The position numbers were made by a program, and so were the translations under genes. The notes beneath the pieces were generated by a model. It was given only the letters and a program-made list of their open reading frames with translations. It did not search any database and was not told the origin of the DNA. Of a stretch of DNA of 52,500 bases, positions 36,589 to 46,193 are shown piece by piece. Source of the stretch: Symbiodinium natans (lineage: Eukaryota; Sar; Dinophyceae; Suessiales; Symbiodiniaceae); contig CAJNDS010002368.1 of assembly GCA_905221605.1 (NCBI GenBank), positions 142,501-195,000 on the forward strand. The letters run 5' to 3'. Within the stretch, counting starts at the first letter, position 1; every line of letters starts with the position of its first letter.

Positions 36589-38830
36589 TCACCGCGTGTT
36601 CACGAGCCGATCTTGCACAGCACTGCTGTTCCCACCATGGTCGGCGTCGCCCCAGGTCACAACAGACCCATCGCTCAGAACGGCAGCAAAGGCGCGGTCA
36701 GTGACTTGGATCTGTTGCACGCCCTTCAGCTGACTTTGCACTGCACTACTGTCGCCACCGCAGTCAGGACTTCCCCAAGTCACAACGGACCCGTTACTCA
36801 GAATGGCAGCAAAAGCGCAGATGGTGGCTTGAACCTGTTGCACGCCCTTCAGTTGACTTTGCACATCACTGCAGTCACCACCGCGGCCGGGATCGCCCCA
36901 GGTCACAACAGAACGATCCGCCAGAATGGCAGCAAAGGCGCAGATGGTGGCTTGGATCTGTTGCACGCCCTTCAGCTGAGCTTGAACAGCACTGCTGTCG
37001 CCACCGCGGGCGGGATCACCCCAGGTCACAGCAGAACCATCGTCCAGAATGGCAGCAAAAGCGGAGATGGTGGCTTGGATCTGTTGCACGCCCTTCAGCT
37101 GAGCTTGCACAGCTCTGCTGTCGCCACCGCGGCGGGGATCGCCCCAGGTCACAACGGAACCATCGCCCAGAATGGCAGCAACAGCCTCGCTGGTAACTTG
37201 TATCCGCTGCACATCCTTCAACTGACAGTGCACGGCATCGGCACCATCGTCATCACTGTCGCCGCCCTCGTCATGGCCCCAAGTCACAGAAGACCCATCA
37301 CCCAGAACGGCAACAAAAACGTGGTCAGATGCTTGGATCTGCTGCACGTGCCTCAGCCGGTCTTGCACATCACTTGTGCTGCCACCTCTCTTAACATCGC
37401 CCCAGGTCACGACGGACCCATCGCCAAGAATAGCAGCAAAAGCAGAACTGGTAGCTTGGATCTGCTGCACGCCCTTCAGCTCATGTAGCACATCACTGCT
37501 GTCGCCACCTCTCCTTAGCTTTGGAGTAGACCCTGGGAAAAAAAGTATATACTTTTTGGGTATAAGTAGCTATAATAGGAACCCAGAACCAAAAAAAGTA
37601 TTAAAGTACAGTACTCCAAAACCCAGTCTCTTAGGGCAGCCCCAGGTCACAACAGAGCCGCTACCCAGAACGGCCGCAAAAGCGCAGATGGTGGCTTGGA
37701 TCTGTTGCACGTCCTTCAGCTGACCTGGGGGACCCAAAACCCAAAACCCAAAACCCTAAACCCCAAACCCTAAACCCTAAACCCTAAACCCTAAACCCTA
37801 AACCCCCACCTTGCACAGCACTGCTGTCGCCACCGCTGTCAGGACTTCCCCAGGTCACCACCTTGGTATTCCCAGTAACCATACTTTAATAGGGGTACCC
37901 TTTTTGCTCCCCTGTTTGGCATTGGTTACTGTATAAGGGAACCTTGAAGCAAACAAAGGGCCAAGTTCCCCTAAACCCTAAACCCTAAACCCTAAACCCT
38001 AAACCCTAAACCCTAAACCCTAAACCCTAAACCCTAAACCCCAAGCCCTAAACCCTAAACCCTAAACCCTAAACACTAAACCCTAAACCCTTACACTGGG
38101 CTACCAAGCAACAGACCCGTCGCCCAGGATGGCAGCGAAAGCACAGATGGTGGCTTGGATCTGCTTGACTTCCCGGAGTTGACCTGGGGGGACCCTAAAC
38201 CCTAAACCCTAAACCCTAAACCCTAAACCCTAAACCCTAAACCCTAAACCCTAAACCCTAAACCCTAAACCCTAAACCCTAAACCCCCCCCACCTTGCAC
38301 AGCACGGCTGTCACCACCGCTCCCAGGCTTGCCCCAGGTCACCACGGACCCGTCGCCCAGAATGGCAGCAAAGGCTTTTGGGTTGCTGCAAACCTTGGTA
38401 GCCCAGTATAAGGATTTAGGGTTTAGGGTTTAGGGTTTAGGGTTTAGGGTTTAGGGTTTAGGGTTTAGGGTTTAGGGTTTAGGGTTTGGGGGAACTTGGT
38501 AGCCCAGTAACCATATTGCAATAAGGGTACCCTTTTTTTGGGTTGGTTACTTAATGAGGGAAACCCAGAAACAAAATAAGGGCAGAGGGTCTCACTGGGC
38601 CACCAAGAAACATGAATGCCGCTGATTTGCAAGGTCAGGTCGAGGCACTTGCATTCCTGAAGCGTGGCCGCTCCATCGAGAACGTGTCCGGAGGAGTCCA
38701 AGAGCCTGCCCCTGCCAACCGCCAGTAGCTTCTGAGCTCTTCTCTGCAACGTTTCCACAGACTCCTCCGGCCCTGCTTCAAGTGTAACCGTTCGGCCACT
38801 TAGGAGGCTCACTGCAACCGTGAGGGACAT
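36589..38830 (-). CDS. Ubiquitin-like domain plus RCC1-type repeat protein, complete six-exon gene
   Basis: Exons 38612-38830, 38294-38393, 38113-38183, 37810-37861, 37631-37724 and 36589-37513; 1461 nt, 486 codons plus TGA, no frame error. Residues 1-70 form a ubiquitin-like fold (MSLTVAVSLLSGRTVTLEAG, then ETLQRRAQKLLAVGRGRLLD, then LTLQISG). About ten RCC1-like repeats follow with consensus V-QQIQAT-x3-AFAAIL-x-DGSVVTWG-x4-GGDSSAVQ. This architecture is common in dinoflagellate gene sets; blade number and function (chromatin binding, ubiquitin pathway or scaffold) are unknown. The start is the ATG at 38830; an in-frame ATG at 38860 is less likely because the ubiquitin-like fold starts at MSL. 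All five introns are repeat-derived: 1, 3 and 5 are introner-like, 2 and 4 are telomeric. The same repeat is readable on the plus strand (36613-37488), but that is a shadow. Confidence 0.92.
37514..37630 (-). mobile_element. Intron 5: introner-like element, TSD GAGA, GA-AG
   Basis: GAGA flanks both ends. Termini CTGGGTTTTGGAGTAC and GTCTACTCCAAAGCTAAG are inverted repeats. Removal gives CPKRGGDSSDV, restoring the RCC1 repeat exactly. No telomeric insert. Confidence 0.9.
37725..37809 (-). other. Intron 4: telomeric-repeat intron, 85 bp
   Basis: Sense strand: CAAG|GTGGGGGTTTAGGG ... TTTTGGGTCCCCCAG|GTCAG. AGGT is present at both edges; GGGGG and CCCCC form the only terminal inverted repeat. 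The interior is TTTAGGG/TTTGGGG. GT-AG, phase 1, restores VQGQLKDVQQIQ. Confidence 0.9.
37862..38112 (-). mobile_element. Intron 3: introner-like element carrying a telomeric block
   Basis: Ends CTTGGTAGCCCAGTGTAAGG and GGTTACTGGGAATACCAAG; flanks GTTG and GTGG give a GT donor. A TTTAGGG array (sense) of about 16 units lies near the donor side (37975-38093). Joining gives GDGSVVTWGSPDSGG. Confidence 0.85.
38184..38293 (-). other. Intron 2: telomeric-repeat intron, 110 bp
   Basis: CAAG|GTGGGGGGGGTTTAGGG ... TAGGGTCCCCCCAG|GTCAA. Same insertion site and AGGT edges as intron 4, one RCC1 repeat earlier. The interior is a near-perfect TTTAGGG array of about 12 units. Confidence 0.9.
38394..38611 (-). 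mobile_element. Intron 1: introner-like element carrying a telomeric block, TSD GTTT
   Basis: GTTT at both edges; GT donor, CCAAG|G acceptor. Ends CTTGGTGGCCCAGTGAGACC and TACTGGGCTACCAAG. The 15-bp end CTTGGTAGCCCAGTA is present twice (plus strand 38394-38408 and 38495-38509), bracketing a telomeric array of about 11 units. Joining gives SGIHVCSNPKAFAAIL. Confidence 0.9.
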
Positions 38831-38879
38831 GCTGATGTGCAGGCAGACTCTTACTACCACACAGCAGGTCGCAAAACCT

Positions 38880-39430
38880 GACCCTCAACTTCAAACCAGG
38901 CTTCGGGTTTAATAGGGTTCATATAGGGTTTATAGGGTTTGTGGGGTTTATAGGGCTTAATAGGGTTTGGGGGGTTTACAGGGTTTATAGGGAATAAATA
39001 AATAAATAAATAAACAAATAAATATACATATATACTTATGTATATATATATATATGTATATCATTTATGTCTTGTATTTATTTTGATTTATGTATCTATT
39101 TACATAGAAAGTTTTTTTATCGGATTTATATAGGGTTTCTATATGGGGTTTCGGCATAGGGTTTCTATCTAGGGTTTATAATGAACGGTTTTTTTGGGGG
39201 GGGGGTTAGACGGTTTAGGGTGCTTCCTTGAGAGACCTGATGTCCACGATGGGGAAGGCTTCTCAGTGTCGATGGGAACTGCATAGATTCTCCAGCGGTA
39301 AGGGCAAGAAAACCTAAACGCCCTAAGCCTAGATGCCACCCCGAACGCCTAAACGCCGAACCGTGAACCTTAAACCCTACACCCCAAACCCACAATATAT
39401 ACATATATATATATATGCTACCCCCCCCCT
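38880..39430. other. Non-coding flank upstream of the Ubl-RCC1 gene
   Basis: TATAGGGTTT-type degenerate repeat, an AAAT microsatellite (38994-39020) and TA runs. A minus ORF at 39165-39404 has no supporting splice sites. The promoter or spliced-leader acceptor could not be placed. Confidence 0.45.
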
Positions 39431-39740
39431 CAAAGATCCACCGTTTTAGAGTCTTTCCACCGTTTTAGAGACTTTCAATATACAACACAGTTCCCGTAGC
39501 ATGTTTTCTCGTTTCTCCTGACGAGACGTACAACCACCTGAAACATCTTGAAAAACACAAATATATCAGTAGAGGATCTAAGCAAAACCTTTCGGCGTAC
39601 GTACGCCTTTCACTAGTCTTTCACTCAAAACCACCCTAAACCCTCGCTATAGATATAACGGCACACAACCACCTGAAGCACCCCCGAAAAACACAAATGC
39701 AACCGTAAAGTATCTATAAAAAAACTTCAGGCGGTCTCAG
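39430..39740. repeat. Diverged tandem duplication of about 135 bp
   Basis: ACAACCACCTGAA, GAAAAACACAAAT and a TC(T/A)A(T/A)... tail occur in two successive copies (about 39530-39600 and 39665-39735). GTTTTAGAG(T/A)CTTT also repeats at 39443-39472. Confidence 0.55.
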
Positions 39741-39989
39741 GGAAGAGTGAAAAGATAATTGCTCACAGTATTCTCGCGTCCCCGGGACTTACAGCAGATG
39801 ATTTTTTTTCGCATCACCCATGCCTTCTCCATTATCTGTGTTTGATATACAATATTTATACCCTATATACATACATGATGTGGGTACTTCTTCTACTTTA
39901 TCTTTGCATTTTCACATGAGGCAAGCCCTGCAAACATGGGCATAACCCGGGATTTGAGGTTTAGAGATGTAAGCCTCAAACCCTCCAGG

Positions 39990-40600
39990 GTTATAAGGTT
40001 CTACTCCTATAGACAATGCCTATACCTTAAACCCGAAACCTGTAAACCCTCTAGGGTCTAAACTTCTAAACCCTATAGGGCCAACCTCGTGACGGTTTTA
40101 GAGATAAACTCTGAAAAGACCTTAAACCTTTCAAACCTATAGGGTTCAATGGTTTACAAGCCCAAGGTTTGGGCATGTCTACCTTCAGCTGCTATAGGGT
40201 TAAAACCTTTGAGTTTGGGCCCTGTAGGGTTTTAGGCTTCAAACCCTAAAGAGCTTAGGGCTAAGGTCTAAATGCCTAAACCTTAAACCTAAATGGGCTT
40301 AGGTTTAAATGCCTAAATCACAAGGTTATAAGGTTCTACGCCTAGATACTGCCTAAACCTTAAGCCTATAGGGCTTAAGCCCTTATAGGGTTAAGCTCGT
40401 GATGGTGCTAGAGATAAATCCTGCAAAAAACTCTAAACCTTTAAACCCTATAGGGTTTAATGGTTTACAAACCTAAGGTCTGGGCATGTAGACCTTCAGC
40501 GCCTGTGGGATTAAAACCTTGGAGCCTTGTTGGGCCCTATAGGGTTTTAGGGTTTAGACCCCACAAGGTTTGAATGCCTCAACCTTAAACCCTAAGGTTT
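39990..40600. repeat. Tandem duplication with 335-bp period
   Basis: TTATAAGGTTCTAC at 39991 and again at 40326 begins two long parallel copies that share TAGAGATAAA, ACCTTTNAAACC, TAGGGTTNAATGGTTTACAA and GGGCATGTNNACCTTCAGC in order. AT-rich, with palindromic AACCCTATAGGGTT strings; no exons. Confidence 0.75.
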
Positions 40601-40974
40601 GGACTCTATGGGCTTAGGTTTTAATGCTTATAAATCTTAAACCCTAAACCTTTAAACATTGAACCTATAAGGTTCAAAGCTTAAAGGTTTAGGTTTAGTT
40701 GCCGACTTATGTGTAAATGTCTACAGCTTAAACCCTAAACCTTTAAACCTTAATATAGGGTTTAACAGTTAAGGGTTTGGGTTTAATTGCTTAACCCGAA
40801 AGAGTTTTGTAAGCGAGGCAGTGACTCCAAGAGATAGATTACGGAGAGGAAATGAGTCGGTGACTCCCAGGTTTTATCATGTAGTGTGGCAGATGGTAAG
40901 TTTAGGGGTTTCCTATATGTAAAATTGCATTGGAAAATTTCGCAGCCCAATGCTAATAATCCATAACCGAGACG

Positions 40975-42065
40975 TGACTGCATTTAAAACTGCATTTAAA
41001 AATTTAAGTTAAATGCGCCCCAGGAACCAAGAACCAAGAACCAAGATGCCCAGGACTCTTGATTCTGGAATCTTGGTTCCTGGGGTTGGGCTGCATTTAA
41101 AACTGCATTAAAAAATTTAAGTTAAATGCGGACCAGCCCAAGGAACCAAGAACCAAGAACCAAGATGTCCAGGACTCTTGATTCTCGAATCTTGGTTCCT
41201 GGGGCTGCATTTAAAACTGCATTTAAAAAATTAAGTTAAATGCAGACCCCCCCCCCAGAAACCAAGAACCAAGAACCAAGATGCCCAGGACTCTTGATTC
41301 TTGAATCTTGGTTCCTGGGGCTGCATTTAAAACTGCATTTAAAAATTTAAGTTAAATGCAGACCGCCCCCCAGGAACCAAGAACCAAGAACCAAGATGCC
41401 CAGGACTCTTGATGCTTGAATCTTGGTTCCTGGGGCTGCGTTTAAAACTGCATTTAAAAATTTAAGTTAAATGCAGCCCCCCCCCCAGGAACCAAGATTC
41501 CAGAATCAAGAGTCCTGGGCATCTTGGTTCTTGGTTCTTGGTTCCTGGGGCTGCATTTAAAACTGCATTTAAAAATTTAAGTTAAATGCGGACCCCCCCC
41601 CCAGGAACCAAGATTCCAGAATCAAGAGTCCTGGGCATCTTGGTTCTTGGTTCTTGGTTCCTGGGGCTGCATTTAAAACTGCATTCGAAAATTTAAGTTA
41701 AATGCGGACCCCCCCCCCCCCCCCAGGAACCAAGATTCCAGAATCAAGAGTCCTGGGCATCTTGGTTCTTGGTTCTTGGTTCCTGGGGCTGCATTTAAAA
41801 CTGCATTTAAAAATTTAAGTTAAATGCGGACCCCCCCCCCCCCCCCAGGAACCAAGATTCCAGAATCAAGAGTCCTGGGCATCTTGGTTCTTGGTTCCTG
41901 GGGCTGGGCCGCATTTAAAACTGCATTCAAAAATTTAAGTTAAATGCGGACCCCCCCCCCCAGGAACCAAGATTCCAGAATCAAGAGTCCTGGGCATCTT
42001 GGTTCTTGGTTCTTGGTTCCAGGGGGCTGGTCCGCATTTAAATTTTTAAATGCGGTTTTAAATTC
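40975..42065. repeat. Hairpin-cassette array with internal orientation switch
   Basis: About nine units of roughly 115 bp. Each has an AT-rich spacer (GCATTTAAAACTGCATTTAA ... TTAAGTTAAATGCGGAC, then a C run) and a cassette of about 63 bp with inverted-repeat ends CCAGGAACCAAG / CTTGGTTCCTGG. Cassettes 1-4 read AACCAAG triplet then GATGCCCAGGACTCTTGATT; from about 41487 on they are reversed, while spacers keep their direction. The array ends with a reversed, shortened spacer (42029-42063). Confidence 0.9.
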
Positions 42066-42330
42066 GCGGGGCCTCGGTCAAGTAAATAAAGGTACTGGTG
42101 TCGTGTGTCGTTTATTATCATGTGTCGGGGCTACTAAAACATAACAAAAAGGAAACCAACACAGTAACAACACAGCAGCAACACCTCAACAGAGAAAAAA
42201 AGAGGAAAAAGGGTGGATCTTTGGGGGGGGGGGGGGGGTACCATATATATATGTCCTCCTAGATGTCTAGCCTTTTAAGGGCGTCGATTAAGGACGTAAT
42301 TCCCCCAAACTCGCCCTAAACCCTAAATTA
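42060..42330. other. AT-rich flank with poly-G run, no gene
   Basis: CAACACAGTAACAACACAGC-type A/C-rich sequence, then about 17 G at 42222-42238 and a TA run. No exon recognised. Confidence 0.45.
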
Positions 42331-42483
42331 AACCCTATAGGGAGCGGAGCTACTAAACTCCAGTAAGGTTGTTGGGCCATGGGGCTTCAGTGGCCCTATA
42401 AACTCTACGAGCCCTACTAGCCCTGTAGAGGTTTAGGGTTTAAGGGTTTAGGGTTTCGGGTTTAGCTGAACCTCTAAAGCCCT

Positions 42484-42611
42484 AAGTAGAAGGCCTCGTC
42501 GCGGAAGACCTGGAGACAGCGGTTCCGCTTGGCGGCATCCAGCGGTTTGTTGGCCAGAAGGCAGCAAAACACCTCGGTGGTGGTGGATTGGAGCTGACAC
42601 TTCTGGTCCAG
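42484..42611 (-). CDS. RNF213-like exon with LDAAKRNR motif
   Basis: Minus reads LDQKCQLQSTTTEVFCCLLA, then NKPLDAAKRNRCLQVFRDEA then FYLGL. ANKPLDAAKRNR matches the SNW-x-LDPAK-x-NR motif that follows Walker B in RNF213. It lies downstream of the Walker A and Walker B exons on the same strand, in the expected order. Boundaries not fixed. Confidence 0.65.
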
Positions 42612-42889
42612 GGGTGTATAGGGGTTTCAGGTTTCATTTGGGTTTCGAGGCTTAGTTCTTAGGCAAACCCAAAACTAAGCCTAAACCTTCAACCTCAACT
42701 ATACTCTAAACGCCTAACCTGAAACTTAAACACCTCTCGGAAACGCGAGATCTACCCCCAGTTGATTTACGTGGGGGTCGGTCATGTAGACTTACATGTC
42801 CCTATAAATACACTCTAGATATACCTTTGAATTTGTATATATATATATATACGTATACATTAAATATTTCCCGATATACCTAAGTAGCC

Positions 42890-43020
42890 TCTGGTCCCTT
42901 ATCAGGGTCCGCCCCTTTCGTGCCTGGATACATCGTGCTGGCGGCCAATTCTCTGAGCTAAGCCCCTGATTCCCTGATGATGCTCTTGGGTAGAACGCCT
43001 TCTCCCTAACCATAAATCCT
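42890..43020 (-). CDS. Candidate exon
   Basis: Minus reads EKAFYPRASSGNQGLSSENW then PPARCIQARKGRTLIRDQRL. The ORF continues into AT microsatellite, which is probably intron. Confidence 0.4.
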
Positions 43021-43101
43021 AAACCCCAAAACCATAAGTTCTTTGATTCAGGATACCCCAAACAGACCATCGTCAAGAGACCAAGCCCATATATCTGCAG
43101 C

Positions 43102-43172
43102 CACTTACAAGTCGCCTGCGGAAAGTAAGCTGGGTCACCACAAGACCGCCGAGTACGACCTACAAAGTTAAG
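43102..43172 (+). CDS. Candidate terminal exon
   Basis: The acceptor ATCTGCAG is followed by ATYKSPAESKLGHHKTAEYD then LQS and TAA. Confidence 0.4.
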
Positions 43173-43524
43173 TTTAGGGTGTAGTGCAGGTTTTGGTATA
43201 TTGAGTGAAGTATCGGATCTAGTATAGGTTTAGTGTAGGGTAGTATTCAACACGAAACACGGAAACCCTCAACACCAGAAGCATCTCAGGTCAGGTGGCA
43301 TCACCTCGATCAATCCAGTAGTGCACTGCTTTCCTCGGAAGCTGCTAGAATTGGCCCTCTCCTGAACTGAACCCAAAACCCTAAACCCCAAACCCCAAAC
43401 CCTAAACTTCGAGGTCTGTGGGTTGAGGCAAGAACCCCCCCCTCCCCCCCTATTACGAAACTCATCGGAACTGAGGGGCTTATAGTCTGAGATACACTTC
43501 TAGCGCAATTCATCATTAATTAAT

Positions 43525-43600
43525 TATTGTTATTATTATTATTATTTATTATTATAATTGTATTTATTAGTTTTTTTTTTTTTGGGGGGGGGGGGGGGGC
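43525..43600. repeat. ATT microsatellite, poly-T and poly-G run
   Basis: ATT units (43527-43558), then about 13 T and about 15 G. Confidence 0.9.
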
Positions 43601-43695
43601 GTTCATCCTTATAACGAAGACTAGGAGGGGTGCCTTCCCTGCGGCACCGCGCAGCTTCAACAGTCTCCGTCACTCGGGCGAGTTGACGTAGTGAA
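43600..43695 (-). CDS. Candidate exon
   Basis: Minus reads SLRQLARVTETVEAARCRRE then GTPPSLRYKDE, running out in the poly-G/C run. Confidence 0.45.
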
Positions 43696-43751
43696 ACCCG
43701 AAGCCAAACAAGGCCCAAACCCCAAATTTCCAAAAACCCTAAACCCTCGCA

Positions 43752-43886
43752 AACCTCAGGGGTTCTACCTTGGACCTTTAAGGTTGTGCCCGGGGGTTTT
43801 GGGGAACCTTTTTACAGATCCTTAAGGTCTGAGGGTCACATAAGGACTATACTAAGGGGAACTTATAAATTGGGGTACCCTTGCAG
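43752..43886 (+). mobile_element. Possible introner-like element
   Basis: Starts CTTGGACCTTTAAGG after TCTAC and ends GGGGTACCCTTGCAG before a coding exon. Termini are only weakly inverted. Confidence 0.4.
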
Positions 43887-44035
43887 GGTACGAGTCTTAA
43901 TCGCTTGAAAATCCCGAGGGGTAGGTCCTTGCAGCTTCAACTCCTCCCGCGTGTCCCTTCACAGGCACTCCAACGACAGCCCAGTTGCAAGCTTTCAACG
44001 CGCTCTTCAGGCAAACCGGCCTGGGCCATACTAAA
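43887..44035 (+). CDS. Candidate exon, unknown protein
   Basis: The acceptor CCCTTGCAG|G is followed by TSLNRLKIPRGRSLQLQLLP, then RVPSQALQRQPSCKLSTRSS, then GKPAWAILN. About 49 codons, basic. Opposite strand to the RNF213-like exons around it. Confidence 0.5.
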
Positions 44036-44169
44036 TAGGGTTTGGGGGTTATCGAATACTACAGGCCCTCTGGGACAGAATCGGCTAGAACCACACGAAT
44101 ACCCATGCTCGCTGAGATTGAAAAGTAGTACCTATATACTTCCGTCATAGAAAGTACCATGCTTAACGT

Positions 44170-44445
44170 TCAGCTTTGATAAGAACCCAAGATAAGCCGA
44201 AAAGAAAATAAAGATGCTCGGCGGACATGTGCAGTGTCGAGTTCCTGTCGCTGGGGGCCTGTTCTGACATGGGGCGGGTTGCGGAGTTTCGCGATATTAG
44301 GTTTTCGGGGTGTGCGGGAGTTGGGTTTCATTGAGGTTTCAGGGCTTCCGAGCCGCCATGATGCCGTTGACGCAGTGGGTGTAACTAGTTTAGAACCACA
44401 GTCCAAGAACCCAATCTTTGGGCCCAGTTTAGAACTTCAATGAGT
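44170..44445. CDS. Island open on both strands, undecided
   Basis: Minus reads KLVTPTASTASWRLGSPETS then MKPNSRTPRKPNIAKLRNPP. Plus reads LPSRHDAVDAVGVTSLEPQS. No splice evidence decides. Confidence 0.3.
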
Positions 44446-44716
44446 CCTGAGACCCCCATGCAGGTTAGGGTAGGACCCGTTAAGGACACTAGGCTGGAAG
44501 CCCAAAAAGGGGCACCCTAGACAGGTCAACCCCTCCATCCCAAGCTCGGAGCCCTTGTGGGGCCTTTGTGCATGGAACCCTATCATACAAGTTACCCACA
44601 AGCGCAAAGTAGGCCTTCAGATCTGATGCGATGGAGCTGAGAGCTAAATTGGGTCATTTAGGGTTTTTTGGGCCCAAAACCGCCTCCCCGCTTGCAACTT
44701 ACACCCCCCCTTGGGG

Positions 44717-44791
44717 GTCCAGAAGAAGAGTCTCCCTCAGTCCCCTTAAACAGGCCTCGTCGATGAACACCACGGGCGCACGCTGCGCCTC
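44717..44791 (-). CDS. RNF213-like exon with Walker B motif
   Basis: The acceptor AACCTCAG is followed by EAQRAPVVFIDEACLRGLRE then TLLLDPQ. VVFIDEA is a classic hydrophobic-DE Walker B. In RNF213 the corresponding VVVLDEIGLAE follows an EVF-x2-A helix, which here is the exon at 45478-45571. The GLAEDSP-type continuation is not conserved (CLRGLRET). Confidence 0.6.
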
Positions 44792-44864
44792 CTGAGGTTT
44801 AGGGTTTAGGGTTTAGGGTTTAAGGTTTAGGGTTTAGGGGTTAGGGTTTAGGGTTTAGGGTTTA

Positions 44865-44943
44865 GGGAAAACTGAGGCTCCATTCGGGCTTCGGGGGTCG
44901 GGTTTCTTGCGGTCCTGTTGGCTTGAAGCCCCAGACTCAGCTA
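44865..44943 (-). CDS. Candidate exon between the EVF helix and Walker B exons
   Basis: One frame reads AESGASSQQDRKKPDPRSPN then GAS; another reads LGLQANRTARNPTPEARMEP and would follow the 45478-45571 exon in phase. Frame undecided. Confidence 0.4.
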
Positions 44944-45060
44944 AACCCTAAACCCTAAACCCCGAACCCTGAACGCTGAACCCTGAACCCTGAACCATAA
45001 TTATAAACCTTAAACCCTAAACCCCCTAAACCCTAAACCCCTAAAACTTGGGTTTCGGGG

Positions 45061-45173
45061 CAAGTCAGCCTTTGGCTCTGCACCGGCACCCCGAAACCTG
45101 ACGTCCAAAAACGCGGTCTTCGGGTCATGGTGCCTGTATGGCAATGGGCCGAAGTCTCTGCCGTGTGCGTTTA
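45061..45173. CDS. Candidate exon, strand undecided
   Basis: Plus reads QVSLWLCTGTPKPDVQKRGL then RVMVPVWQWAEVSAVCV and stop. Minus reads GRDFGPLPYRHHDPKTAFLD. Confidence 0.35.
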
Positions 45174-45300
45174 GGGTTCTTGAGGTTCTTAGGGTTCTTG
45201 GGGTTCTTCAGGTTCTTAGGATTCTCGGGATTCTCGGGTTCTTAGGGTTCTTAGGGTTCTTAGGTTTCTTAGTAGGGTTCTTAAGGCTCTGTGGGTTCTC
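45170..45300 (+). repeat. TTCTTAGGG nonamer variant repeat
   Basis: About a dozen GGTTCTTAGG-like units of 9-10 bp, a longer-period derivative of the heptamer. Confidence 0.8.
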
Positions 45301-45477
45301 AAGGTGTAGGCGTCATGGATTTGGGGTACATGGCTTCCTTCTTGAACAGTTCTTGGGAAGTTGTGGGTGTACCCTAATACAGGATGTCTTACCTAAGACT
45401 GCGTTCATACCCGCCCATGAGCCTTTGACTTTATCACAAACCCCACAAAACCCCAAACCCTAAACCCTGCACCCTAC

Positions 45478-45571
45478 AAAGGGGGGTGCAGAAGCTCCTC
45501 CATATCCATGCGCTGCTTTGCCCGCAGGGCGCTCTCGAAGACTTCGTGGATTTGTCGCGAGGTGCTATCCT
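45478..45571 (-). CDS. RNF213-like exon with STS-x2-I-x-EVF-x2-A motif
   Basis: Acceptor TTTGGAG; joined in phase to exon 47475-47522 it reads YQCSKAAGGKDSTSRQIHEV then FESALRAKQRMDMEELLHPP. RNF213 has YQCSPLSTAEGI-type sequence followed by a VF-x-TA helix here. Possible donor TTT|GTAGGG. Confidence 0.65.
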
Positions 45572-45855
45572 CTCCAAACCAAATCCAAACCCTGTAAACT
45601 TTAAACCCTAAGCCCTGAACCCTGTAAAACCAGATCTAGACCCCTTTTCAAAACCCTAAAACCCTGTTTAGACCCTATATATGGTCTACCCTGAGAGACC
45701 AGGGAACCGAGCCCTACGGAGGGAGAGGGGGGGGGGGGGCGGTGGAGGTACATCACCTGCCAACTTCCCTCCTGTCCGTACTGTGTGCGTTTAGGGCTTA
45801 TAGGGTTCGGGATTATGGGGTTTAGGGTTTATGTTTTTTTTTCTTTTTTTCTAGG

Positions 45856-45935
45856 GCCCTGCGCGCCAGTCCGCGCCCTTTGGCATCTTCCCGAGCGGGG
45901 GTTTCTCAGCTCCTTGTGGATTCATTAGGGCGTAC
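45856..45935 (+). CDS. Candidate exon with strong 3' splice site
   Basis: A pyrimidine tract TTTTTTTTCTTTTTTTCTAG precedes ALRASPRPLASSRAGVSQLL then VDSLGRTYVYG. Confidence 0.45.
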
Positions 45936-46085
45936 CTATGTTTATGGGGTTTAGGGTTTGGGGTTTAGGGTTTGGGGTCTCGGTTTTGGGGTCTCGGGTT
46001 GATAGGGTTATAAGGGCTGCGCATGCAGGGTCTTGGAGACTGGTCTCTGGACTGGCGCCAGAAGCCACGATCACTGCTGTGGGAC

Positions 46086-46193
46086 ACTTAGTTGTCCAGT
46101 AGCCTGGGAGAACTCAAGGTGAACCTTTTTGGATTATAAGGGGATTATATTATCCCCAAAAAGGTTAAGTTAAAGGTTGCCTACTCTACTACT
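46086..46193. mobile_element. Introner-like element, CTTAGTTGTCCAGTA family
   Basis: Starts CTTAGTTGTCCAGTAGCCTG and ends TTGCCTACTCTACTACTAG, flanked by GGACA and GGCCA. The same element supplies the intron start at 26378 and the fragment at 26600-26635. Confidence 0.7.

Noticed and set aside
36613-37488. 291-codon plus-strand ORF
   Set aside because: Antisense shadow of the RCC1 repeats, kept open by repeat codon composition; the minus strand has the conserved domain and verified exon joins.
40975-42065. CRISPR-like array of repeats and spacers
   Set aside because: Both the cassette and the spacer are repeated, units are about 115 bp, the genome is eukaryotic and no cas genes exist.
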